64,000 bases of DNA from Veillonellaceae bacterium (lineage in GTDB: Bacteria; Bacillota; Negativicutes; JAAYSF01). Positions 36,497 through 45,834 of this stretch are shown piece by piece. The translations under genes were made by a program, and so were the position numbers. The notes below the pieces were generated by a model. That model ran no database searches, was not told the DNA's origin, and saw only the letters and a program-made list of their open reading frames with translations. Position 1 is the stretch's first letter; every line of letters starts with the position of its first letter. The DNA lies in contig JAAYSF010000071.1 of the NCBI GenBank assembly GCA_012523975.1, positions 101,679-165,678 of the forward strand, in the 5' to 3' direction.

Positions 36497-38143
36497 TTAT
36501 AATGTTGCGTGCGGTTGGTATTCGCCGAATACTTCACGCATTACGCCACAAATTTCGCCGAGTGTTGCATATGTTTTAACTGCATCAAGAATAAATGGCA
36601 TAAGGTTAACATTTTCATCTTGGCAAGCTGTTCTGAGTGCTTCAAGTGCTTTGGTAACAGCAGCACCATCGCGTCTTGCTCTGAGATCAGCCAGCTTTTT
36701 CTTTTGAAGTTCGCCAACTGAAGCGTCAACACGGAGTAGACCTTCAATAGGTTTTTCTTCGATTTGGAATTTGTTAACGCCAACGATTACGCGGTCGCCT
36801 TTTTCAACTTCCATTTGCCATTTGTAAGCACTGTCTTGGATTTCTTTTTGAATATAGCCTTTTTCAATAGCCACAACAGCGCCACCGAGTTCATCAATCT
36901 TTGTGATATAGTCCCAAGCTTCTTGCTCAATTTGGTTGGTAAGAGCTTCTACATAGTAGGAGCCGCCAAGCGGATCGACAACATCTGCTAAACCGCTTTC
37001 GTAAGCAACGATTTGTTGAGTACGGAGCGCAATGCGAACTGAATCTTCAGTAGGCAGAGCAAGTGCTTCGTCCTTAGAGTTAGTATGAAGGGATTGAGTA
37101 CCACCCATTACAGCTGCTGCAGTTTGTAGGGCAACACGGACAATGTTGTTGTCAGGTTGTTGTGCTGTAAGCATGGAGCCTGCAGTTTGAGTGTGCACAC
37201 GCAGCATCCAGGACTTAGGTTTCTGAGCGCCAAAACGTTCTTTCATAACTTTAGCCCATACACGACGCGATGCGCGGAACTTGGCAACTTCTTCAAGCAC
37301 ATTGTTATGAGCATTCCAGAAGAACGACAAACGGCCGGCAAAATCATCAACGTTAAGACCTGCTTTAATAGCAGCGTCTACGTAAGCGATACCGTCAGCG
37401 ATAGTGAATGCAATTTCTTGGGCAGCAGTTGAACCGGCTTCACGAATATGATAACCGGAGATCGAGATTGTGTTCCACTGCGGTACATTTGCTGAGCAAT
37501 ATTCGAAGATATTAGTGATTAGGCGCATTGAAGGCTTCGGCGGGAAAATATAAGTGCCGCGAGCTGCGTACTCTTTCAGGATATCATTCTGAATAGTACC
37601 TCTAAGTTTATCAGCGCTAACACCGTTTTTCTCAGCTACAGCAATGTACATTGCCAACAGAACTGATGCAGGAGCGTTGATTGTCATTGATGTTGAAACC
37701 TTGCTGAGGTCAATGCTGTCAAACAGAATTTCCATGTCAGCAAGAGAGTCGATAGCAACGCCTACTTTACCAACTTCGCCTTCAGCCATCTGATGATCGG
37801 AGTCATAACCGATTTGGGTCGGAAGGTCAAACGCGCAGGACAGGCCTGTGCCGCCCGACTCTAACAGATAGCGATAGCGTTTATTGGATTCTTCAGCAGT
37901 TGAGAAACCTGCATACATACGCATGGTCCAGAAACGGCCACGATACATAGTAGGCTGCACGCCACGGGTAAACGGATATTCACCAGGGAACCCAATTTCA
38001 TTTACGTAGTCAACATTTTCGATGTCAAGCGGAGTGTAAAGCCTGTTGTGAGCAAGATTCTTGCGTTCGGGGAACTTAGCTAGTGCTTTTTCTACTTTTG
38101 CATTGTACTCTGCCAGTTTAGTTTTCAAAGTTTCATTACTCAT
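36497..38143 (-). CDS. mcmA1: Methylmalonyl-CoA mutase, catalytic subunit
   Basis: The 548-residue TIM-barrel subunit has [19 protein letters not shown] (about 32-50), [13 protein letters not shown] (about 99-111) and NSISISGYH-like [14 protein letters not shown] (about 219-232), all mutase signatures. It lacks its own B12 domain, which is provided by the next gene. It performs the carbon-skeleton rearrangement in succinate-to-propionate fermentation. Confidence 0.97.
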   Translation of the reverse strand: MSNETLKTKLAEYNAKVEKALAKFPERKNLAHNRLYTPLDIENVDYVNEIGFPGEYPFTRGVQPTMYRGRFWTMRMYAGFSTAEESNKRYRYLLESGGTGLSCAFDLPTQIGYDSDHQMAEGEVGKVGVAIDSLADMEILFDSIDLSKVSTSMTINAPASVLLAMYIAVAEKNGVSADKLRGTIQNDILKEYAARGTYIFPPKPSMRLITNIFEYCSANVPQWNTISISGYHIREAGSTAAQEIAFTIADGIAYVDAAIKAGLNVDDFAGRLSFFWNAHNNVLEEVAKFRASRRVWAKVMKERFGAQKPKSWMLRVHTQTAGSMLTAQQPDNNIVRVALQTAAAVMGGTQSLHTNSKDEALALPTEDSVRIALRTQQIVAYESGLADVVDPLGGSYYVEALTNQIEQEAWDYITKIDELGGAVVAIEKGYIQKEIQDSAYKWQMEVEKGDRVIVGVNKFQIEEKPIEGLLRVDASVGELQKKKLADLRARRDGAAVTKALEALRTACQDENVNLMPFILDAVKTYATLGEICGVMREVFGEYQPHATL

Positions 38144-38164
38144 TAAACTAATGTCCTCCTTTAC

Positions 38165-39670
38165 CTACTTTTTCATTGTACCGGTTTCCATAAACCGGGT
38201 ATGCCAGGAAAATGCTTCGGAAAGAATGTGCGGAGTATGAGCGTTTTTAGTTGCCTTCTCCGCTCTTTCGAGATAATCCAGAAGCATAGGTTTATAGTCA
38301 GGATGTGCACAATTTTCGATAATCTTGCGAGCGCGTTCGCGCGGGCTCAGACCACGAACATCGGCTACGCCCTGTTCGGTTATAAATACATCAACATCAT
38401 GCTCGGTATGATCCACATGAGAAACCATGGGAACAATCGAAGAAATTTTTCCGCCTTTAGCGGTTGAAGTTGAGAAGAAGATAGTCAGGTAGGCATTTCT
38501 GGCAAAGTCGCCTGAACCGCCAATACCATTCATCATCTTGCTACCCATAACATGAGTTGAGTTAACATTGCCATAAATATCAAATTCAATAGCAGTATTC
38601 ATAGCGATTATGCCAATACGACGGGCAACTTCCGGGCTGTTTGCAACTTCTTGCGGGCGAAGCATCATTAATTTGCGGTACTTATCGATATTGCTGTACA
38701 ATCTATCCAAACCATCCGGAGAAGGCGAGAACGAAGTACCAGACGCAAACTTCAATTTGCCAGCATCAGCTAAATCAAGCATACCGTCTTGGATAACTTC
38801 GGTATAAACTTGCAAATCTTTAAAATCAGAATCAACAAAGCCACTAATAACTGCATTAGCCACTGAACCAACACCGGACTGAAGCGGCAGTAAATTTTCC
38901 GGTAAGCGGCCCGCTTTTATTTCATCCCTGAAGAAGTTGATTGCAAATTGAGACATCGCTTTAGAATCTTCATCAAGCGGAGCGAATGGACGAACATCGT
39001 CTCCAATATCGCAAGGAACTATGTATTTAATCTTATCAAGCCCACAGGGGATATATGTAGTACCGATACGATCATCTGCCTTCACAACCGGAATAGGCAA
39101 ACGATGGGGGGGATCAAGCGGCACATAAACGTCATGCATGCCTTCAAGCTCCAATGGCTGAGTAGTGTTAACTTCTACTATAACAATATCAGCGCTTTGG
39201 ACGAATGATGCTGTATTACCCATCGATGTAGTCGGAATAATATGCCCTTCTTCTGTAATAGCACATGCTTCTACAATAGCTACATCAACCTTACCGCCTA
39301 AAAAACCATAACGTGACAATTGAGCTGATTCACTAAGATGAAGATCAAAGTATTGAACTTGTCCTTTATTAAGGGCATTGCGAAGTTCAGTATTAGTCTG
39401 ATACGGCATGCGTCTTGCAATACCATTAACTTCTGTCAATGCGCCGTCTAATTCTTTACCAACCGACGCGCCTGTCCAAAGATTAATTTGGAAAGGTTCT
39501 TTTTTCATTCTTTCAGCTAAGGCAAGAGGTACTGCTTTGGGATAACCAGCCGGGGTAAAACCGCTAGTAGCCACATTCATCCCGGGCTTGATAATGGCCG
39601 CAGCTTCTTCTGCGCTTACTATTTTGGCATGGAGTGCTTTATTCCGCACCCGGTCCCGAATGTCAATCAT
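38165..39670 (-). CDS. scpC: Succinyl-CoA:acetate/propionate CoA-transferase (acetyl-CoA hydrolase/transferase family)
   Basis: The ATG at 39670 gives 501 residues; a TTG six bases upstream is an equally possible start. The class I CoA-transferase features are GVGSVANAVISGF (about 264-276), YTEVIQDGMLDLAD (about 286-299, with the catalytic Glu in TEV) and GSGDFARNAYLTIFFS (about 393-408). It exchanges CoA between propionyl-CoA or acetyl-CoA and succinate, closing the cycle. It is the first gene of the propionate operon. Confidence 0.9.
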   Translation of the reverse strand: MIDIRDRVRNKALHAKIVSAEEAAAIIKPGMNVATSGFTPAGYPKAVPLALAERMKKEPFQINLWTGASVGKELDGALTEVNGIARRMPYQTNTELRNALNKGQVQYFDLHLSESAQLSRYGFLGGKVDVAIVEACAITEEGHIIPTTSMGNTASFVQSADIVIVEVNTTQPLELEGMHDVYVPLDPPHRLPIPVVKADDRIGTTYIPCGLDKIKYIVPCDIGDDVRPFAPLDEDSKAMSQFAINFFRDEIKAGRLPENLLPLQSGVGSVANAVISGFVDSDFKDLQVYTEVIQDGMLDLADAGKLKFASGTSFSPSPDGLDRLYSNIDKYRKLMMLRPQEVANSPEVARRIGIIAMNTAIEFDIYGNVNSTHVMGSKMMNGIGGSGDFARNAYLTIFFSTSTAKGGKISSIVPMVSHVDHTEHDVDVFITEQGVADVRGLSPRERARKIIENCAHPDYKPMLLDYLERAEKATKNAHTPHILSEAFSWHTRFMETGTMKK

Positions 39671-40042
39671 TCTCAAACTTCCTCCTTGTTGGTCAACATC
39701 GTTGCCATTTAATAATTAATTGATGTTATCTTGTCGAACGACCACCTCCATAATATATAGCGCCAATACGCTTTTTAGAGAGGTACGCATTCAGAGTAAT
39801 TTATGCAATTGAACAGCTATACCTCCAAGGAATTAAAACTAAGCTTTTTTCGGGAAAGTTTTCGCAACAGTACCGTCAATCAAGCATTACATACTTGATT
39901 GACGGTACTGTAAATAGAAAGCATTACCTAGTTATAATTCCCCCGATAAGACTATTACAAATTACATACTCTCAATTTATTCTATATAAATTTTCAAACT
40001 CCTGCTATAATTTTGGGATTCATTTGATATTTGTACATATTT
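39671..40042 (-). promoter_or_regulatory. Upstream region of the propionate operon with an 18-bp inverted repeat
   Basis: This 372-base gap lies between rex and scpC. It holds a perfect inverted repeat ACAGTACCGTCAATCAAG (39867-39884) and its complement (39894-39911) with a 9-base loop, about 200 bases before scpC. Neither side has a T run, so an operator or structured leader is more likely than a terminator; it could also end the rex transcript inefficiently. A TATATATTAT stretch near 39755-39766 is a possible -10 without a good -35. No B12-riboswitch box is apparent. Confidence 0.55.
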
Positions 40043-40675
40043 TCACAGCATTCTAGCCAAATAGTAAGAAATACTGCTAAGACCAACTGATAAGTCTTCA
40101 TTTACCACCTTGACTGTATCAGGTACATTGATTTTGCAAGGTGCAAAGTTCCAGATACCGCGAACACCGGCGGCTACCAACTTGTCGGAAACTTCTTGGG
40201 CTTGCGCTTGCGGAACAGCAATTACCCCGATATTAATATTACGTTCCTTTATAACTTCCTCAATGCGATCGAAATGATCTATCCTAACGCCCCCGATTTC
40301 CATGCCAATTTTTTCGGGATTTACATCGAACATTGCTGCTAGATTAAACCCGAGCGCCTTAAAGTTGCGGTAATGGATAAGCGCCCACCCAAGATGCCCA
40401 ATGCCGATAACAGCAAAATTCCAGTTTCTATCTAGTCCTAATATTTCGCCAATATTGCGAATCAATTCGCGGATGTAATAACCTACACCTTTTTTACCAA
40501 ATTGACCAAAAGCTGCTAGATCTTTGCGAATTTGTTCCGGCGTGACGCCAAGACGCTGACCGAGTTCCTCTGAAGAAATAATCTCCAGCCCTTCTTCTTG
40601 GCTGCTGCGTAATGTCCGATAATATAGCGGCAGACGGTCAACGGTAGCTTTTGAAATAATGATATGGTCTTTCAA
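40043..40675 (-). CDS. rex: Redox-sensing repressor Rex
   Basis: A TTG start at 40675 follows GGGGGG. The 210-residue protein has an N-terminal winged helix (about 1-80; SSEELGQRLGVTPEQIRKDL at about 34-53) and an NAD(H)-binding Rossmann domain with GIGHLGWAL (about 92-100). Rex leaves DNA when NADH/NAD+ rises and derepresses fermentation and hydrogenase genes. It follows hydA after about 160 bases with a promoter of its own. I did not find a clear Rex operator in the window. Confidence 0.96.
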   Translation of the reverse strand: MKDHIIISKATVDRLPLYYRTLRSSQEEGLEIISSEELGQRLGVTPEQIRKDLAAFGQFGKKGVGYYIRELIRNIGEILGLDRNWNFAVIGIGHLGWALIHYRNFKALGFNLAAMFDVNPEKIGMEIGGVRIDHFDRIEEVIKERNINIGVIAVPQAQAQEVSDKLVAAGVRGIWNFAPCKINVPDTVKVVNEDLSVGLSSISYYLARML

Positions 40676-40780
40676 TGACCGAGCCCCCCTGACAGATTTT
40701 CAGCAGAGTAATATCTGACCTATCCTCTAACTTATCCATATATTCTCACTTAACCTGCATAATCCTGCCGACTACATGCG

Positions 40781-40810
40781 ATTTTATAAAGTATTTTTTA
40801 TATGGTTCAA
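40781..40810 (-). promoter_or_regulatory. Possible promoter of rex
   Basis: Minus strand -35 TTGAAC (40805-40810) with TATAAA (40783-40788, 16-base spacer) or TAAAAT (40781-40786, 18-base spacer). Confidence 0.5.
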
Positions 40811-40834
40811 CATTTTCCTACAAATTATTCTCAC

Positions 40835-42559
40835 CTAGCCGCGGCTTTGCTTATGATAATGAGTATGAAGCAATTTATGGGCTTTCTCGCCTAAAGGCTG
40901 GCCTAACCATGTAGCGTACAGCTCTTTGATGGCCGGATTCGAGTGTGATTTGCGCAAAATAGCCTTTGTATCGCAGTCATAGAGTCCATCAATTCGTTTC
41001 TGACGGAAATCGGTAACGGCACTGATAGGTTGCCCCCCGCCTCCGATACAGCCGCCCGGACAGGCCATGATTTCTATAAAGTGGTAATCGGCTTCACCAT
41101 CCCTGATTTTATCCATAAGCGTACGGGCATTTAATAGTGTATGAGCTACCGCTATTTTGACTTCAATGCCGCCGATATTGAGCGACGCTTCCTTTACGCC
41201 TTGCAGCCCGCGCACATTATGAAAATCAATACATTCAAGTTCTTTGCCTGTTACTAGTTCACTAACGGTGCGCAGCGCCGCCTCCATAACCCCTCCTGTA
41301 GCACCGAATATAACACCAGCGCCTGTCGCAATCCCCATCGGATCGTCATAGTTTCCCTCGGCAAGCGAGCCGAAATCAATCCCAGCCTCTTTAATCATTG
41401 CCGCTAACTCAGATGTTGTTATAACATAATCTACGTCGCGATATCCGCTTGCCGTCATTTCATCGCGAGCCGCTTCAGCTTTTTTAGCAGTACAAGGCAT
41501 AATTGATACTGAAACTATGTTTGCAGGGTCAAGATTAGCTTGTTCGGCATAATATGTCTTAACAAGGGCGCCAAACATTTGTTGCGGCGATTTGGCCGAT
41601 GAAAGATGCTCTAATAAATCAGGATAAAATAGCTCAGCAAAGTTTACCCACCCCGGACTGCATGATGTTATCATCGGCAGCTTGCCACCGTTTTTCAGCC
41701 GGTGCAGAAATTCAGCGCCTTCTTCCATAATCGTTAAATCAGCGCTAAAGTTTGTATCGAAAACCTTATCAAAGCCAAGTCGCTTTAGGGCAGCTACCAT
41801 CTTGCCTGTAACTACAGCACCAGGGGGCAGCCCAAGAGCCTCACCTAATGCTACTCTGACAGCCGGTGCTGTTTGTACTACAACATGCTTAGCGGGGTTT
41901 GCCAACTCTTGCCATACCCGCGCAGTATCATCTTTGATGACAATAGCCCCTGTCGGACATACACTGGCACACTGACCACAATAGGTACAAGCCACTTTGT
42001 CTAACGTCTGGTTAAAGGCGGGTACCACCGTTGTATTAAACCCACGATTGGCATAGCTATAAACATGAACACCTTGGCGTTCACTGCATGCACGAATGCA
42101 GCGGCCGCATAAGATGCATTTATTTTGGTCACGTACCAGTGAAGGGTTGCTATTATCAATCTGATGACTCTTCTTTTCTCCGTCAAACCGTACTTGTCTG
42201 ATCCCTAAGTCAGCCGCAATCGTTTGCAGTTCACAATTCAGATTTCGCTGGCAGGATAGACAATCTTGCGGATGGTTAGCTAAAAGCAATTCAACAACCA
42301 TTTTACGGGCATCTCTAACAGCTGGAGTGTTAGTATTTATGACCATCCCATCACTTACCGGATACACACAAGATGCAACTAAACTGCGGGCGCCTTTAAC
42401 TTCTACCACACAAACTCTGCAGTTGCCCTCCGGTCTTAATTCCGGGTGATTACACAAAGTAGGAACTTTGATTCCGGCTGTCTGGGCCGCTTCGAGGACG
42501 GTGAAATTTTTTGGAACCTCGAATAGGCTGCCGTCGATTGTAATATTAACCGTTTCCAT
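40835..42559 (-). CDS. hydA: [FeFe] hydrogenase catalytic subunit HydA of the multimeric NAD-dependent enzyme
   Basis: ATG at 42559 after GAGGAGGG gives 574 residues. Order: N-terminal 2Fe-2S domain (C36, C47, C50, C64), His-ligated 4Fe-4S (H96, C100, C103, C109), two 4Fe-4S clusters (C148-C158 and C191-C201), then the H-cluster domain with TSCSPGW (298-304), MPCTAKK (354-360) and ACPGGCIGGGGQP (499-511). The TSCSPGW form is frequent in NADH-linked multimeric enzymes. With HydB and HydC it is expected to make H2 from NADH plus reduced ferredoxin, or run the reverse bifurcation. Confidence 0.97.
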   Translation of the reverse strand: METVNITIDGSLFEVPKNFTVLEAAQTAGIKVPTLCNHPELRPEGNCRVCVVEVKGARSLVASCVYPVSDGMVINTNTPAVRDARKMVVELLLANHPQDCLSCQRNLNCELQTIAADLGIRQVRFDGEKKSHQIDNSNPSLVRDQNKCILCGRCIRACSERQGVHVYSYANRGFNTTVVPAFNQTLDKVACTYCGQCASVCPTGAIVIKDDTARVWQELANPAKHVVVQTAPAVRVALGEALGLPPGAVVTGKMVAALKRLGFDKVFDTNFSADLTIMEEGAEFLHRLKNGGKLPMITSCSPGWVNFAELFYPDLLEHLSSAKSPQQMFGALVKTYYAEQANLDPANIVSVSIMPCTAKKAEAARDEMTASGYRDVDYVITTSELAAMIKEAGIDFGSLAEGNYDDPMGIATGAGVIFGATGGVMEAALRTVSELVTGKELECIDFHNVRGLQGVKEASLNIGGIEVKIAVAHTLLNARTLMDKIRDGEADYHFIEIMACPGGCIGGGGQPISAVTDFRQKRIDGLYDCDTKAILRKSHSNPAIKELYATWLGQPLGEKAHKLLHTHYHKQSRG

Positions 42560-42577
42560 GAAATTCGCCCTCCTCAT

Positions 42578-44368
42578 TTAGCCTTTGATAATTGCCTTGA
42601 ACGGGCACTTGCTCAGACAGGTGCCGCACTTAATACATATTGCCTGGTCAATTTCATGCTTAGCTTTGACCACACCGTTAATTGCTTCAACCGGGCAGGA
42701 TTTCTTACACAAACTGCAACCTTTACACAGGTCAGTTATTGTATATCCTGCCAATTTAGCACATGCCCCCGCCGGACATTTCTTTTCATTTATATGGGCT
42801 TCGTATTCATGTCTGAAATATTTAAGAGTGCTGAGCACAGGGTTAGGAGCCGTTTGACCAAGACCGCAGAGTGCTGTTGCTTTAATATTTTTACCCATTG
42901 TCTCAAGAAGCTCAATATCACCGACTCTGCCTTCACCCTCGGTAATCCGAGTTAAAATTTCTAACATCCGCTTAGTGCCTTCCCGGCATGGCGTACACTT
43001 GCCGCATGATTCTGATTGCGTAAAATTAAGAAAGAACTTAGCTACATCTACCATGCAAGTTGTTTCATCCATAACAACTAGACCGCCGGACCCCATCATT
43101 GCCCCGGCTTCAGTCAGTGAGTCGTAATCGACAGATAAATCCAAGAGCTGCTCCGGCAGACAGCCGCCGGACGGACCACCGATTTGCACGGCCTTAAATT
43201 TCTTGCTGTTAGGAATACCGCCGCCGATCTCGTATATTATTTCCCGCATTTTAATTCCCATCGGTACTTCAGCCAAGCCGGTGTGATTAATACGGCCGGT
43301 AAGTGCAAAGACTTTAGTTCCCTTGCTGCGCTCAGTTCCGATGGAAGCATACCATTCAGCGCCGTTAGTAATTATCTGCGGCACATTGCCAAAGGTTTCA
43401 ACATTGTTAATATTGGTAGGCTTACCCCACAGGCCTGAAACTGCCGGAAACGGCGGCCGCGGTCGGGGCATTCCCCGCTTTCCTTCAATAGAAGCGAGCA
43501 GCGCCGTTTCTTCGCCACAGACAAAGGCCCCTGCCCCCTCTTTAATCTTAACCTTGAAGTTAAAACCCGACCCGAGAATATTTTCCCCTAATAAGCCATA
43601 ATCTTCAGCCTGAGCAATAGCCAGCTTTAGTCTTTTTATAGCCAGCGGATACTCAGCCCGTACATAGACATAGCCTTCGTCAGCCCCTATTGCGTAGCCG
43701 CACACTGCCATCCCTTCAATAATCCGGTGCGGGTCCCCTTCAAGAATGCTGCGATCCATAAAAGCGCCCGGATCACCCTCGTCGGCATTACAAACAACAT
43801 ACTTCTTTTCTCCGGGCGCATTGCGTGTAAAGCCCCATTTTAAGCCGGTAGGAAAACCGCCGCCCCCCCGGCCTCTAAGACCGGCCTTTTTAACTTCTTC
43901 AATAACATCGGCAGGTTGCATTTCGGACAGTGCTTTCCCCAGCGCCTCATAACCACCAACTGCGATATACTCCTCAATATTTTCGGGGTCAATATGACCG
44001 CAATTAGCCAGAACCATTCGCATCTGTTTTTTATAAAATGGTATATCGCCATAGTTCGGTATTTTTTCTAAAGAAATAGGTTCCTTGTATAGCAATCGCT
44101 CGACTATCCGTCCTTTATATAAATGGCTCTCAACTATTTCCGCAACATCATCTTCTTTTACCCTTACGTAAAAAACGCCTTCAGGATAGACAATAACCAG
44201 CGGCCCCATTTCACAAAAACCGTGGCAACCGGTTTCAACAATCTTCACCTCTTTATCAAGGCCTTTTTGAGCTAATTGGTCGCGCAAAGCGGCCTCTACC
44301 TTTTTCGACCCTGAGGAAACACAGCCTGTTCCTGAGCAGATCAGTACATGCGACCTAATGTGTTCCAA
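42578..44368 (-). CDS. hydB: Hydrogenase subunit HydB, NuoF-like NADH/FMN subunit
   Basis: A TTG start at 44368 follows GGGAGGGAG. The 596 residues comprise an N-terminal thioredoxin-like 2Fe-2S domain (cysteines at about 12, 17, 48 and 52), the NuoF core with GRGGGGFPTGLKW (FMN/NADH) and VCNADEGDPGAFMDR, the ESCGKCTPCREG 4Fe-4S site, and a C-terminal 2x4Fe-4S ferredoxin domain (CKGCSLCKKSCP and CIKCGTCLSKCP). HydB oxidises or reduces NAD(H) and holds the bifurcating flavin in this enzyme type. Confidence 0.96.
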   Translation of the reverse strand: MEHIRSHVLICSGTGCVSSGSKKVEAALRDQLAQKGLDKEVKIVETGCHGFCEMGPLVIVYPEGVFYVRVKEDDVAEIVESHLYKGRIVERLLYKEPISLEKIPNYGDIPFYKKQMRMVLANCGHIDPENIEEYIAVGGYEALGKALSEMQPADVIEEVKKAGLRGRGGGGFPTGLKWGFTRNAPGEKKYVVCNADEGDPGAFMDRSILEGDPHRIIEGMAVCGYAIGADEGYVYVRAEYPLAIKRLKLAIAQAEDYGLLGENILGSGFNFKVKIKEGAGAFVCGEETALLASIEGKRGMPRPRPPFPAVSGLWGKPTNINNVETFGNVPQIITNGAEWYASIGTERSKGTKVFALTGRINHTGLAEVPMGIKMREIIYEIGGGIPNSKKFKAVQIGGPSGGCLPEQLLDLSVDYDSLTEAGAMMGSGGLVVMDETTCMVDVAKFFLNFTQSESCGKCTPCREGTKRMLEILTRITEGEGRVGDIELLETMGKNIKATALCGLGQTAPNPVLSTLKYFRHEYEAHINEKKCPAGACAKLAGYTITDLCKGCSLCKKSCPVEAINGVVKAKHEIDQAICIKCGTCLSKCPFKAIIKG

Positions 44369-44392
44369 TTTACTCCCTCCCGCAATCGAATA

Positions 44393-44755
44393 TTAGTCTA
44401 TTTTACCAACTGCAAGTTCTTCAACAATACGCCCGTTCACAACATGCTGGGCGATAATTTTAGCCACGTCAGAGGGCGTTACCCTGCCATAAGTGACCCT
44501 CGGCTCGCCCGGCCGGACAACATCTACTAAAACCTCCTGTTCGCACATACCTATACACCCTGTTTGAGTAATAGCAACGTCCTCCAGGTTGCGCCGGGCA
44601 ATCTCAGCTAAAATTGCCGACATAACCTCACGGGCTCCGGCAGCAATACCGCATGTGCCCATGCCGACAATAATTCTTGTTCCCGTTGTGTGCCGCAGTT
44701 TTGTCTTTGATTCAACTTGTTCGCGTAAACGTTTCAGATCCTCAATCGTTTTCAT
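44393..44755 (-). CDS. Thioredoxin-like 2Fe-2S ferredoxin in the hyd cluster
   Basis: ATG at 44755 follows GGAGGTG and gives 120 residues. It has four cysteines in the thioredoxin-like ferredoxin pattern (MGTCGIAAGAREV and QTGCIGMCEQEV). Similar proteins accompany HydABC in clostridia and acetogens (HydD-like small ferredoxin). Probable electron carrier or accessory subunit. It overlaps the ATPase gene upstream by 14 bases. Confidence 0.88.
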   Translation of the reverse strand: MKTIEDLKRLREQVESKTKLRHTTGTRIIVGMGTCGIAAGAREVMSAILAEIARRNLEDVAITQTGCIGMCEQEVLVDVVRPGEPRVTYGRVTPSDVAKIIAQHVVNGRIVEELAVGKID

Positions 44756-45305
44756 GCTCTGCACCTCCATATAAACCATCCAAATTAGTTGTCAGGTATT
44801 CGTCAAGCCAAACAATTACTTCAGGGAAACTAAGCGGAACATCGCCAAGAGCTTCAGTAATGTCATGTGTAGATAACTGAAAAGTCTTGTCTCCTACTTT
44901 ATGAGTATATTTAAACAATAAGCCGGGATTGGCGATAATGATTGTTTTTATTGTTTCTACCATATTGCCAAGCGGCGGACGATCAAAATGGCTGTACTGG
45001 AAAATAGCCTGGACGGTAGTGCCCGCTCCCGGCTGCGATTGTATATTCATACTGCCATTACACAATTGAGTATACATATCAACAAGCGGAAGGCCCAGGC
45101 CCACACGCCTAGTATGGCGGCTAGTTACAAACGGATCACTAACACTATTTCTTTTGCTCTCACTCATACCCCTGCCATTATCACTAACAGTAATAACTAG
45201 CTTGTCGTTTGCCAGATCCTCAATAACGACCAGGCTGACTTCTGAGGAGCCTGCTTCCAGGGAATTCTGCACTAAATCAAGAATATGAAGCGACAATTCA
45301 CGCAT
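44742..45305 (-). CDS. Histidine-kinase-type ATPase (HATPase_c) in the hyd cluster
   Basis: The 187-residue protein has an HATPase_c domain (N box LDLVQNSLEAG at about 10-20, G1 DNGRGM at about 42-47, G2 GLGLPLVDMY at about 69-78) but no His-containing dimerisation domain, sensor or membrane segment. A C-terminal extension of about 80 residues is unassigned. A similar ATPase is commonly found between hydC and the ferredoxin in clostridial hyd operons. It could phosphorylate or regulate a partner; its substrate is unknown. Confidence 0.88.
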   Translation of the reverse strand: MRELSLHILDLVQNSLEAGSSEVSLVVIEDLANDKLVITVSDNGRGMSESKRNSVSDPFVTSRHTRRVGLGLPLVDMYTQLCNGSMNIQSQPGAGTTVQAIFQYSHFDRPPLGNMVETIKTIIIANPGLLFKYTHKVGDKTFQLSTHDITEALGDVPLSFPEVIVWLDEYLTTNLDGLYGGAEHEND

Positions 45306-45306
45306 T

Positions 45307-45798
45307 TTAGCGATATTTTGCCAGAATTTCGGGAATATTCTCCGGTGTTAGACGCCCATGGGTGTCTTCATTAATCATCATAACCGGCGCTAGCCCGCAA
45401 GCCCCGATACAAGCAACAGTTTCCAAGGTAAAACTAAGATCGGGAGTAGTTTCACCAGCCGCAATCTTTAAATTATCTTCTACTGCTTTTAAAACCGCTT
45501 TGGCTCCGCGCACATGGCAGGCAGTCCCTTGGCAAACCCTAATAATATTTTTGCCGCGCGGATTAAGGTGAAATTGAGCATAAAATGTTACAACGCCATA
45601 AATTTGACTAACCGGAATATTCATTTTGACCGCGATATGTTCAATAACTTCTTTCGACAAGTAGCCATACGCGCTTTGTGCTTCCTGCAGCACCGGAATC
45701 AGAGCGCCTTTAACCTCTTTGTATTTCGAAAGAATTTCGTCCAATTGGGTAAAAGGATTGTTTTTGCCGTCACAGTTACATTTACATTGATTACTCAT
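45307..45798 (-). CDS. hydC: Hydrogenase subunit HydC, NuoE-like 2Fe-2S subunit
   Basis: ATG at 45798 follows AAGGGGG and gives 163 residues. The thioredoxin-like NuoE fold has the 2Fe-2S cysteines in VCQGTACHVRGA (about 91-102) and ETVACIGACGLAP (about 126-138). The N-terminus has a CKCNCDGK segment (4-11). It connects HydB to HydA electron transfer. One base separates it from the downstream ATPase. Confidence 0.95.
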   Translation of the reverse strand: MSNQCKCNCDGKNNPFTQLDEILSKYKEVKGALIPVLQEAQSAYGYLSKEVIEHIAVKMNIPVSQIYGVVTFYAQFHLNPRGKNIIRVCQGTACHVRGAKAVLKAVEDNLKIAAGETTPDLSFTLETVACIGACGLAPVMMINEDTHGRLTPENIPEILAKYR

Positions 45799-45834
45799 GG
45801 TTAACCCCCTTGACAAGAAATTAAGATTAATCAA

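Noticed and set aside
39677..40042. Cobalamin riboswitch before the B12-dependent mutase operon
   Set aside because: No B12-box-like GCCACTG-type sequence and not enough structure was seen.
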